DNA of 21,799 bases from CAYNXB01 sp964401045. Lineage in GTDB: Bacteria; Pseudomonadota; Alphaproteobacteria; Sphingomonadales; Sphingomonadaceae. Position numbers and translations under genes: made by a program. The notes beneath the pieces are model-generated. The model did no database searches. It was given only the letters and a program-made list of their open reading frames with translations, and was not told where the DNA came from. The stretch covers positions 1 through 21,799 of the forward strand of contig CAYNXB010000043.1 of assembly GCA_964401045.1 (NCBI GenBank), written 5' to 3'. This document shows, piece after piece, positions 1-7,032 of this stretch (within the stretch, counting starts at the first letter, position 1; each line of letters begins with the position of its first letter).

Positions 1-49
1 TAAACTGGCCCTGGGCGCCGTAAGCGTCGCCGCCGAACAGGTCGATCAT
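1..49 (-). CDS. Partial hypothetical protein (N-terminus only)
   Basis: Only the first 16 codons are in the window, and the gene continues past the left edge. Reading the minus strand from position 49 gives an ATG followed by MIDLFGGDAYGAQGQF with no stop. A good Shine-Dalgarno (AGAGGGA on the minus strand, about 5 bases before the ATG) supports the start, and an in-frame stop lies further upstream. It diverges from the TonB-dependent receptor, so the two may share the control region at 50-212. I do not recognise the product from so few residues. Confidence 0.5.
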   Translation of the reverse strand, partial: MIDLFGGDAYGAQGQF

Positions 50-212
50 GAAAATCCCTCTTAGAACTGATGACCGCCTATCTCGCGTGTGTGGCGAAGA
101 TGTTCAAGGGGGACATCGTGCCTATTCCGGTACAGCCGGCGTTCGTCGATCCCGGTCGGCCGCCCGTCGACCTCAAATGCATTTCGTGTGTTGCCGACCT
201 AAAGCAGCAACG

Positions 213-2354
213 ATGAAAACAAACGTCATCGGGCGAATGGGGAGGTCCGTTTCGTTAGCCGCGACCAGCGGCGCACTCACCATGTTCGCGGCGGGCGGTC
301 CGCTCCTCGCCCAGGATAGCGGCGACAAGCCCCCGCCGGTGGCGACCGAGGTGGCCGGTGTCGAAGGCGGCGCGGTCTACCTCCCGGCCGATTTCGCCCG
401 CTTCGCGCCCAAGACCGCGTTCGACATGCTCGGCAACGTTCCCGGCTTCCACATCCAGGACGGCGATCCGGACGCGGAAGTGCGCGGGCTCGGACAGGCG
501 AACGTCAACGTGACGATCAACGGAGAGCGCGTGGCACTCAAGTCCGAGACCATCTCCGACCGCCTGACCAAGATTTCCGCATCCAAGGTGGTGCGGATCG
601 AGATCGTCGACGGCGCCTCGCTCAAGATCCCGGGTCTTTCCGGGCAGGTCGCCAATATCGTCACCGCGCCGGGCGGCATGTCCGGCCAGTTCAGCTGGGA
701 GCCGCGCTTCCGACCCGGCTATGTGGGCGATCGCTGGTTTGGCGGCAGCGTGTCGGTCAACGGCACCGCCGGCAAGCTCGAATACACGCTGGCCCTCGCC
801 AACCCCGGCGGAACCGGCGCCACCAGGGGGCCGACCGAGATCACCGACGCTGACGGCGACCCGATCGAACACCGGGTTTCGCGCCTGCGGGTGATGAATA
901 ATTTTCCCAAAGTGTCCGGCACGCTCAAGTGGGACGGGCCCGGCAGCTCGGTCGGCAATTTCAACGCCAGCTACGAGCGTGGCTACTCCGATCTCCACGA
1001 CGACCAGCAGCGCACCCGCGCCGACCGTGACGACCGGCATCTCGATTACGATACGCGCGAGCGCACTTACGAATACGAGATCGGCGGCGATTTCGAATTC
1101 GCGCTCGGCCCCGGGCGGCTCAAGCTGATCGGCCTCGAACGCTACGAGCACGGCAATTACCGCGAGGATTTCGTGCTCACCCCGCTCGACGGCGATCCGC
1201 CGCCGTTCGGCAACCGCTACACCAATGTCAGCGAGAGCGGCGAGCACATCGGCCGCGGCGAATACAGCTGGAAGATGCTCGGCGGCGACTGGCAGCTCGC
1301 GGCCGAAGCGGCGTTCAACCGCTACCACGGCGTGGCGCATCTCTACGACCTCGACGAGGTGGGCGTGTTCGTCGACATCCCCTTCCCGGCCGGCACCGGG
1401 GGCGTGACCGAGGACCGCTACGAGGCGATCCTGACCCACAGCCGCCAGCTCGCCGGCAACCTGGCGCTGCAGATCGGCGCGGGCGCGGAGTATTCGAAGC
1501 TCGCGCAGACCGGTTCGCAGGGCCTCACCCGCACGTTCCAGCGCCCCAAGGGCTCGGCGAGCCTGGCGTGGACGCCGGAGAAGGGCCTCGACATCTCGCT
1601 CAAGCTGGCACGCGTGGTCGGCCAGCTCGCGTTCTCCGACTTTCTCGCGCGCGTCGATCTCGACGACGGCAACGGCAGCGCGGGCAACAACCAGCTGGTC
1701 CCGCCGCAAAGCTGGGAAGCCGATCTCGAGGCCAAGAAGGACCTCGGTAAATGGGGCTCGACTACGCTCAAGGTCTACGGAAAATGGTACGAGGACTACA
1801 TCGACTGGGTGGTGTTCCCCGGTGACGATCCGGGCGAGCTGTTCGAATCGCGCGGCAACATCGAGAAGGCGCGGCTCTACGGCATCGACTGGACCAGCAC
1901 GTTCAACTTCGATCCGCTCGGCTGGAAGGGTGCCAAGCTCGATTTCCGCGCCAACGTCGACTTTCCTTCGATCCGCGACCCGATCACCGGCGAGAATCGC
2001 TCATTCAGCGGCTGGAACGACACATATATCAACGGCGACTTGCGCCACGACATTCCCAATTCGGACTGGGCCTGGGGGCTCGGGTTCGAACACTTCAACG
2101 CCAACCCGTATTTCCGCCTGTCGGAAGTGGGCCTCGATTACGAGGGACCGACCTACACTTACGGTTTCGTCGAGAACAAGGACGTGCTCGGCCTCACCGT
2201 GCGGATGCAGGTGTTCAACCTCACCAACGGGCGGCACTTCGTGCACCGCACCGTCTATGACGGCTATCGCGGGCAGGGCCCGGTGCTGTTCCACGAAGAC
2301 ACCGACGAGCGCGTCGGGTTGATCTACACCCTGACGGTCAAGGGCACGTTCTAG
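213..2354 (+). CDS. TonB-dependent outer-membrane receptor
   Basis: Predicted outer-membrane beta-barrel that imports a ligand using energy from TonB-ExbBD. The frame is open from an ATG at 48, but I chose the ATG at 213 because it begins a credible signal peptide (charged start, hydrophobic stretch, cleavage near LLAQ at residue 34). That gives 713 residues, normal for the family. A plug domain follows at about residues 50-150, with the typical pattern of VYLPADFARFAPKTAFDML, an EVRGLG turn, VTINGER, and IEIVDGASLKIPGLSGQVANIV. The remainder is alternating aromatic/polar barrel strands ending in a terminal Phe (VKGTF). The substrate cannot be told. No SusD-like, enzyme or regulator partner is visible in the window. 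No strong Shine-Dalgarno is seen at 213, so the exact start is less certain than the family. Confidence 0.88.
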   Translation: MKTNVIGRMGRSVSLAATSGALTMFAAGGPLLAQDSGDKPPPVATEVAGVEGGAVYLPADFARFAPKTAFDMLGNVPGFHIQDGDPDAEVRGLGQANVNVTINGERVALKSETISDRLTKISASKVVRIEIVDGASLKIPGLSGQVANIVTAPGGMSGQFSWEPRFRPGYVGDRWFGGSVSVNGTAGKLEYTLALANPGGTGATRGPTEITDADGDPIEHRVSRLRVMNNFPKVSGTLKWDGPGSSVGNFNASYERGYSDLHDDQQRTRADRDDRHLDYDTRERTYEYEIGGDFEFALGPGRLKLIGLERYEHGNYREDFVLTPLDGDPPPFGNRYTNVSESGEHIGRGEYSWKMLGGDWQLAAEAAFNRYHGVAHLYDLDEVGVFVDIPFPAGTGGVTEDRYEAILTHSRQLAGNLALQIGAGAEYSKLAQTGSQGLTRTFQRPKGSASLAWTPEKGLDISLKLARVVGQLAFSDFLARVDLDDGNGSAGNNQLVPPQSWEADLEAKKDLGKWGSTTLKVYGKWYEDYIDWVVFPGDDPGELFESRGNIEKARLYGIDWTSTFNFDPLGWKGAKLDFRANVDFPSIRDPITGENRSFSGWNDTYINGDLRHDIPNSDWAWGLGFEHFNANPYFRLSEVGLDYEGPTYTYGFVENKDVLGLTVRMQVFNLTNGRHFVHRTVYDGYRGQGPVLFHEDTDERVGLIYTLTVKGTF

Positions 2355-2364
2355 GACGTTGCGT

Positions 2365-2387
2365 CCTGCCGCCCGAACGGCGGCAGG
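2365..2387. terminator. Hairpin between convergent genes, possible bidirectional terminator
   Basis: A perfect 9-bp stem (CCTGCCGCC / GGCGGCAGG) with a 5-base loop (CGAAC) sits between the stop of the TonB-dependent receptor and the stop of trigger factor. The location fits a bidirectional terminator. No T-run follows in either direction, so it may act as a 3' end stabiliser or as a weak terminator. Confidence 0.4.
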
Positions 2388-2393
2388 TGCGCA

Positions 2394-4022
2394 TCACTTC
2401 TTCTTGGCAGGCGCCTTCTTGGCAGCGGGCTTGGCCGGTGCCGCCGCCTTCGCCGGAGCCTTCTCGGCAGGCTTGGCAGCCGCCTTCTTGGCCGGAGCGG
2501 CCTTGGCTTCCTTGGCGGGAGCGGGCTTGGCTTCGGCCTTCTTGGCAGCAGGCTTCGGTTCCGCAGCGGGCTTCGGCTCGGCCTTCTTTTCAGGAGCCTT
2601 CTCAGCCTTGGCCGGCTTCCCGGCAGCGTCCGCCGCCTTGGCAGGCGCTTTCTTGGCCGCGGCCTTCTTCGCCGGCTTGGCGTCCTCGACGGTCTCTTCC
2701 GCCTCGATCGCCGCCTCGATCTCCTCGCGGCTCACCTGGCGCTCGCTGATCTCGGCCTTGCCGAACAGGAAATCGACCACTTTGTCCTCGTACAGCGGAG
2801 CGCGGATCTGTGCCTGCGCCATCGCGTCCTGGCTCACGTACTCGACGAACCGCTGGCGGTCCTCTGGCCGGTACTGCTGCGCCGCCTGATTGATCAGCAT
2901 GTTCAGCTCTTGCTGGCTGATCTGGACGTTGTTGGCCTGGCCGATCTCCGACAGCAGCAACCCCAGGCGCACGCGGCGCTCGGCGATGCGGCGATAGTCT
3001 TCCTTCTCGGCTTCGATCTGCTTCATCGCTTCGGCGGGATCGGCTTCCTTGGCCGCCTCGTCGGAAAGCTGGCGCCAGATCTGCTCGAACTCGGCTTCGA
3101 CCATCGTCGGCGGGACCGCGAAATCGTGGCTTGCGGCAAGCCGATCGAGCAACTGCCGCTTCATCTGCGTGCGGGTGAGCCCATTCGATTCCTGCTCCAG
3201 CTGGCCGCGCAGCAATTCCTTGAGCTTGTCGAGGCTCTCGACACCCAACGCCTTGGCGAACTCTTCGTCCGCCTTGGTCTCGGTCGGGACCTTGACCTGC
3301 TTCACGGTGACCGCGAACTCGGCATCGCGGCCCTTGAGGTTCTCGGCCAGGTAATCGGCCGGGAAGGTCACCTTCACGACCGTCTCGTCGCCCGTCTTGA
3401 CGCCTTTGAGCTGGTCCTCGAAGCCGGGAATGAACTGGCCCGAGCCGAGCACCAGCGGCGCGTCCTCGGCCTTGCCGCCCTCGAACTCAACCCCGTCGAG
3501 CGTGCCGACGAAATCGATGATCAGCTGGTCGCCATCCTCGGCCTTGCGGGTCTTCGGCGCGTCCTTGTAGCTCTTCTGGCGGCTGGCGAGATTGCCGAGC
3601 GCCTCGTCGATCTGGGCATCGGTGACCGGGACCACCAGGCGCTCGAGCTTGAGGCCCTCGATCGAAGGCGTGTCGATCTCCGGCAGCACTTCGAGCTCGA
3701 CCGTGAGCTCGGCATCCTTGCCCTGCTCGTAGCCGGTGCCGAGGTCGACCTTGGGCTGGAGCGCCGGGCGCAGCTTCTTCTCGGCCATCAGCTGGTCGAC
3801 CGATTCGCGCACCGTGGCGTTGAGCGCGTCCGCGTGGAGCGCTTCGCCGTGCATCTTCTTGACGAGGTTCGCCGGCACCTTGCCCGGGCGGAAGCCGGGC
3901 ATGCGCACGTTCGGCGCGATCTTCTTCACCTCGCGCTCAATCCGGGCGTCGATCTCCTTTGCGGCGATCTTGACGGTGTAGGCGCGCTTGAGCCCCTCGC
4001 TATTGGTTTCGACGATCTGCAT
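2394..4022 (-). CDS. tig: Trigger factor (ribosome-associated chaperone/prolyl isomerase) with long basic tail
   Basis: Trigger factor binds the ribosome exit tunnel and shields nascent chains; it also has peptidyl-prolyl isomerase activity. The N-terminal domain carries the ribosome-binding signature GFRPGKVP. An FKBP-like PPIase domain follows (DGDQLIIDFVGTLDG, then FIPGFEDQLKGVKTGDE), and then the helical C-terminal chaperone domain. The start is ATG at 4022 (MQIVETNSEG). The frame stays open to 4154, but that upstream part is only the translated tRNA-Leu. The product is 542 residues, against roughly 430-450 for most family members. The extra part is a tail of about 100 residues (442-542) made almost only of Lys, Ala, Pro and Glu, resembling histone H1-like repeats. 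The tRNA-Leu lies 53 bp upstream on the same strand and may share the transcript. The usual clpP/clpX neighbours are absent. Confidence 0.97.
   Translation of the reverse strand: MQIVETNSEGLKRAYTVKIAAKEIDARIEREVKKIAPNVRMPGFRPGKVPANLVKKMHGEALHADALNATVRESVDQLMAEKKLRPALQPKVDLGTGYEQGKDAELTVELEVLPEIDTPSIEGLKLERLVVPVTDAQIDEALGNLASRQKSYKDAPKTRKAEDGDQLIIDFVGTLDGVEFEGGKAEDAPLVLGSGQFIPGFEDQLKGVKTGDETVVKVTFPADYLAENLKGRDAEFAVTVKQVKVPTETKADEEFAKALGVESLDKLKELLRGQLEQESNGLTRTQMKRQLLDRLAASHDFAVPPTMVEAEFEQIWRQLSDEAAKEADPAEAMKQIEAEKEDYRRIAERRVRLGLLLSEIGQANNVQISQQELNMLINQAAQQYRPEDRQRFVEYVSQDAMAQAQIRAPLYEDKVVDFLFGKAEISERQVSREEIEAAIEAEETVEDAKPAKKAAAKKAPAKAADAAGKPAKAEKAPEKKAEPKPAAEPKPAAKKAEAKPAPAKEAKAAPAKKAAAKPAEKAPAKAAAPAKPAAKKAPAKKK
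2397..2699 (-). repeat. tig: Low-complexity Lys/Ala/Pro-coding repeat (trigger factor C-terminus)
   Basis: The 3' end of tig is internally repetitive. Units of the type KKAAAKKAPAK, AEPKPAAEPKP and APAKKAAAKPAEK recur with variation, and on the plus strand this appears as repeated GCCTTCTTGGC-like blocks. Such sequence can expand or contract by slippage. It also produces long open frames on the plus strand that are shadows, not genes. Confidence 0.8.
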
Positions 4023-4075
4023 TGCCTGGAACTGAGCCTTCTCAACAAAAGTCACGAGAGCCGATTGCGGCGAAC

Positions 4076-4160
4076 TGGTGCGGGCGAAGGGACTCGAACC
4101 CCCACATCTTGCGATACTTGGACCTAAACCAAGCGCGTCTACCAGTTCCGCCACGCCCGC
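4076..4160 (-). tRNA. tRNA-Leu (anticodon UAG), CCA encoded
   Basis: The minus strand folds as a class II tRNA. The acceptor strands GCGGGCG and CGCCCGC pair fully, followed by discriminator A and an encoded CCA (4076-4078). The T arm is GGGGGTTCGAGTCCC-like. The anticodon stem CTTGG/CCAAG encloses TTTAGGT, giving anticodon TAG (complement of 4124-4126), which reads CUA/CUN leucine codons. The long variable arm expected of tRNA-Leu is present. Its 3' end is 53 bp from the trigger factor start on the same strand. Confidence 0.96.
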
Positions 4161-4199
4161 GGCCCGACGAGCAGGCTAGCGCCTGCGAAACAGGCTGCG

Positions 4200-4228
4200 C
4201 CCTTAGAAGCCCGCGCGAAAAAGGGCAA
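4200..4228 (-). promoter_or_regulatory. Candidate sigma-70 promoter for tRNA-Leu
   Basis: The minus strand has TTGCCC (4223-4228), a 17-base spacer and TAAGGG (4200-4205), followed by a GC-rich discriminator typical of stable-RNA promoters. The -35 fits reasonably and the -10 is poor, so this is a positional guess 40 bases upstream of the tRNA. Confidence 0.3.
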
Positions 4229-4311
4229 GCGTCACGGCACTGCAATACGTCAGAGGGAACACGGCGCGCGGCGCGGCCGTTGTCCTGCGATAACCGCAAA
4301 GGAATTGCCCG

Positions 4312-4527
4312 ATGAACGGCATCACTGACGCCACCCAGCCCGGACGCGAGGGCGACAACGATTTTCCCGGCAGCACGCCGGACGAAATCCAGCCCCAGCA
4401 GGAACCGGCCGACAATCCCGGCCAGGCTCCCGACGAGATTACCCCCGGACAGGGAGACACCGACCAGCCCGATTCCTCGCCGGCCGAAACACCCGATTTG
4501 CCGGAGACACCCTCAGCGCCGGATTGA
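4312..4527 (+). CDS. Small acidic proline-rich hypothetical protein
   Basis: A 71-residue protein with ATG at 4312 and a clear Shine-Dalgarno (AAAGGAA, 8 bases upstream). It is almost wholly Asp, Glu, Pro, Gln, Gly, Ser and Thr, with no hydrophobic core, signal peptide or membrane segment, so it is probably disordered. It contains a twice-repeated unit (TPDEIQPQQEPADNPGQ, then APDEITPGQGDTDQP). I recognise the type as a small protein seen in sphingomonads but know of no function. It lies just upstream of, and in the same direction as, the DUF3297 gene (30 bp gap), and the two could be cotranscribed. Confidence 0.7.
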   Translation: MNGITDATQPGREGDNDFPGSTPDEIQPQQEPADNPGQAPDEITPGQGDTDQPDSSPAETPDLPETPSAPD

Positions 4528-4557
4528 TTTTCAGGCGCGTGCCGCTAGGGCGCGCGC

Positions 4558-4857
4558 ATGAGCGATGAAACTCCCCAGGCCCCGAACGCCGGCGCCGATG
4601 TGCCGCCGGACCGGCTGGCAATCAATCCGCGCAGCCCGCATTTCGATTCCGACAAGCTGCAGCGCGGGGTCGGCATCCGGTTCAAGGACCGGGTACGCAC
4701 CGACATAGAGGAATATTGCATTTCCGAAGGCTGGGTGCGCGTCCAGGCCGGCAAGGCGATGGACCGGACCGGTCAGCCGCTTACCCTCAAGCTCAACGGC
4801 CCCGTCGAGGCGTGGTACGAAGACCTGGGTGACGAGCCGCCGTTGGCGAAGAAATAA
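4558..4857 (+). CDS. DUF3297 family protein
   Basis: A 99-residue soluble protein. The central part matches what I know of DUF3297: DRLAINPRSPHFDSD, a GVGIRFKD segment, then EEYCISEGWVRVQAGKAMDR and GQPLTLKLNGPVEAWYED. This family of small uncharacterised proteins is common in alpha- and gammaproteobacteria. The first 17 or so residues are a low-complexity Pro/Ala leader. No catalytic motif is evident. The stop codon abuts the stop of the convergent CHAP gene with no base between them, so transcripts from the two sides must overlap at their 3' ends. Confidence 0.85.
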   Translation: MSDETPQAPNAGADVPPDRLAINPRSPHFDSDKLQRGVGIRFKDRVRTDIEEYCISEGWVRVQAGKAMDRTGQPLTLKLNGPVEAWYEDLGDEPPLAKK

Positions 4858-5472
4858 TTACGAATTCGCGCCGATGATGTCGCCGACGACGTCCTGACGC
4901 GCGCTGGGCTTCGCCTTCACTGGCGCAGAGCGCGTCATTTCGGTGGCGATGCGCGTGACCGACTGACCCGGGCGGTCCCCATAGATGAATCCCTCGACCG
5001 GCCACGCGGTGGTACCGATGGCCTGCAGCGGTGCGTACCATACGCGCACCTCGCTCCAGTCGTTTTGGGGCGACACGTCGATCGCCCTTACGTCGTTCTC
5101 GATTTGCCCACGGCGCCCGTCGATCGGCGACCAGTTGGCGTGGCGCAGCAGCACGGTCCGCTGATCGAGCACCTTGCTGACCGCGGCGACGTGGCCGAGC
5201 GTCATGTTCCCGTAGGGCCGGAACGCCATCACCGCGCCTACTTTGGGCTTGTGGCCGCGCTTGTAACGGCCCTCGGCCTGATCCCACCAGGTGTGCGCGT
5301 CGCCAAAAATCTCGATCCCGGACACCTCGCGCGCATAGGGCACGCATTGCAGGTACGGCGGCAGCTCACGAGCGGACGATGCGCCAGAGCGGACATCCAC
5401 GTCTGCGTCGGCCGCAGCGGGAGCGGAAATGGCGACGAGCGCTGCGCCGAAAAGCGGAAGAATCTTGCCCAT
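4858..5472 (-). CDS. Secreted CHAP-domain protein (putative cysteine amidohydrolase)
   Basis: CHAP domains are Cys/His-dependent amidases or endopeptidases that cut peptidoglycan peptides. The chosen ATG at 5472 begins MGKILPLFGAALVAISAPAAADA, a clear signal peptide; the frame is open to 5559 but the earlier part does not resemble a leader. The 204-residue product carries the expected catalytic Cys in YLQCVPYAR (Cys43), His in LGHVAAV (His94) and a downstream polar residue in RHANW (His111-Asn113). A GAVMAF segment of the NlpC/P60-like fold lies between them. No separate binding domain is seen; the C-terminal 50 residues are not assigned. It diverges from der and overlaps nothing. A 16-bp perfect palindrome sits directly before the start codon, and no Shine-Dalgarno is apparent. 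Confidence 0.85.
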   Translation of the reverse strand: MGKILPLFGAALVAISAPAAADADVDVRSGASSARELPPYLQCVPYAREVSGIEIFGDAHTWWDQAEGRYKRGHKPKVGAVMAFRPYGNMTLGHVAAVSKVLDQRTVLLRHANWSPIDGRRGQIENDVRAIDVSPQNDWSEVRVWYAPLQAIGTTAWPVEGFIYGDRPGQSVTRIATEMTRSAPVKAKPSARQDVVGDIIGANS

Positions 5473-5473
5473 G

Positions 5474-5489
5474 CGGCAAGTTCTTGCCG
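5474..5489. promoter_or_regulatory. 16-bp perfect palindrome in the CHAP gene leader
   Basis: CGGCAAG and CTTGCCG are separated by TT, ending 1 base from the CHAP start codon. It could be a protein operator, or an RNA hairpin that hides the ribosome binding region. No conventional Shine-Dalgarno is visible here. Confidence 0.35.
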
Positions 5490-5587
5490 TCTCAATATTA
5501 GTTTCACCCTGCCAATCATGGTTAACGCCGCGGTAGGTTTTCGCCGCATCGCTTGCCAATCCGGCGCCGACACGCCACCTGCCAGGG

Positions 5588-6967
5588 ATGCTCCCTCAGG
5601 TGATCATCATCGGCCGGCCCAACGTCGGCAAGTCGACGCTGTTCAACCGGCTGATCGGCAAGAAGCTCGCCCTGGTCGATGACCAGCCGGGGGTGACGCG
5701 CGACCGCCGCTTCGGCGAGGCGCACCTGCTCGGGCTCGATTTCACCCTGGTCGATACCGCCGGTTGGGAGGACGAGGACCCGCACAGCCTGCCCGGCCGA
5801 ATGCGCGCGCAGACGGAAATCTCGACCAAGGGGGCGCAGGCCGCGCTATTCGTGATCGATTCACGCGCCGGGCTCACGCCGCTCGACCGCGAGATTGCCA
5901 GCTGGCTACGCACGCAGGAAGTTCCGGTGATCGTCATCGCCAACAAGGCCGAGGGACGATCGGGCGACGGCGGGGTGTACGAGAGCTTCGAGCTCGGCCT
6001 GGGCGAGCCGGTGCCGTTCTCGGCCGAGCACGGCGAGGGCGTGGGCGACCTGTTCGATGCGCTGCTGCCGCTGATCGGCGACAAGCAACCGGAGGATATG
6101 ATCGAAGGCGGCGAGGACGAGGAACCCGATCTCTCGGCGCCACTCCATCTCGCCATCGTCGGCCGCCCAAACGCCGGCAAATCGACGCTGATCAACAAGC
6201 TGCTGGGCGAGGACCGCATGCTCACCGGCCCCGAGGCCGGCATTACCCGCGACGCGATCGCGATCGACTGGGCGTGGAGCGATCCCGCGGGTGGAGAGCC
6301 CCGTGCGGTGCGGCTGGTCGATACCGCCGGCATGCGCAAGAAAGCCAAGGTCGACGACAAGCTCGAACGACTTTCGGTGGCTGATGCGCGCCGGGCGGTG
6401 AACTTCGCGGAAGTCGTCGTGCTATTGCTCGACGCCACCCGCGGGCTGGAGGTGCAGGATCTCAAGATCGCCGACATGGTGCTCGAGGAAGGCCGCGCCC
6501 TGATAATCGCAATCAACAAGTGGGATGTCGCCGAGGACGCATCGGGCCTTTTCAACGGCATCCGCGGGGCGCTCGACGAAGGCCTCGCGCAAGCCAGGGG
6601 CGTGCCGCTGATCGCGGTTTCGGCGCGCACCGGCAAAGGCCTCGACCAGTTGCTGGGGGCGGCGTTCGACCTGCGCGAGGCGTGGAGCCGCCGCGTGCCG
6701 ACCGCAGCGCTCAACCGCTGGTTCGACGATGCACTCGAAGCCAACCCGCCGCCCGCGCCCAAGGGCAAGCGGATCAAGCTGCGCTACATCACCCAAATCA
6801 AGAGCCGCCCGCCGAGCTTCGTGGTGTTCGGCACCCGGCTCGACGCGCTGCCGGAGAGCTATCGCCGCTACCTGGTGAACGGCATCCGCCGCGATCTCGG
6901 CTTCGGCGCGGTGCCGGTGCGGTTGACCATGCGCAGTCCGAAGAATCCCTTCGCGAAGGGTGATTGA
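5588..6967 (+). CDS. der: Ribosome biogenesis GTPase Der (EngA)
   Basis: Der is an essential GTPase with two tandem G domains that acts in 50S subunit assembly. The first G domain has GRPNVGKST (residues 9-17), a DTAGW G3 motif and NKAEG in place of the usual NKxD, a variant I associate with alphaproteobacterial Der. The second has GRPNAGKST (192-200), DTAGM and NKWD. The C-terminal KH-like domain (about 360-459) includes KLRYITQIKSRPPSFVVF and the closing RNPF-like RSPKNPF. The length of 459 residues is normal. The start ATG at 5588 places the first P-loop at the expected distance. It is divergent from the CHAP gene and stands 65 bp before the esterase gene. Confidence 0.97.
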   Translation: MLPQVIIIGRPNVGKSTLFNRLIGKKLALVDDQPGVTRDRRFGEAHLLGLDFTLVDTAGWEDEDPHSLPGRMRAQTEISTKGAQAALFVIDSRAGLTPLDREIASWLRTQEVPVIVIANKAEGRSGDGGVYESFELGLGEPVPFSAEHGEGVGDLFDALLPLIGDKQPEDMIEGGEDEEPDLSAPLHLAIVGRPNAGKSTLINKLLGEDRMLTGPEAGITRDAIAIDWAWSDPAGGEPRAVRLVDTAGMRKKAKVDDKLERLSVADARRAVNFAEVVVLLLDATRGLEVQDLKIADMVLEEGRALIIAINKWDVAEDASGLFNGIRGALDEGLAQARGVPLIAVSARTGKGLDQLLGAAFDLREAWSRRVPTAALNRWFDDALEANPPPAPKGKRIKLRYITQIKSRPPSFVVFGTRLDALPESYRRYLVNGIRRDLGFGAVPVRLTMRSPKNPFAKGD

Positions 6968-7032
6968 CCCGTTGCCTCGGCGTACCCCCCGGTGCAAATG
7001 TGCGCCAAACAAAGTCAACGGGGGGACGCAGG

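Noticed and set aside
255..1709. Long minus-strand open frame of 484 codons opposite the TonB-dependent receptor
   Set aside because: GC-rich shadow frame: Ala/Arg/Glu/Val-biased with no recognisable domain, fully inside a clear receptor gene.
2359..4127. Plus-strand open frames opposite trigger factor (2359-2889, 2910-4127)
   Set aside because: Shadows of tig; the first is a translation of the low-complexity tail, the second has Leu/Asp/Arg shadow composition.
4023..4154. N-terminal extension of trigger factor to 4154
   Set aside because: The extra residues (MAELVDALGLGPSIARCGGSS...) are the translated tRNA-Leu gene, a well-known false extension; the real start is ATG at 4022.
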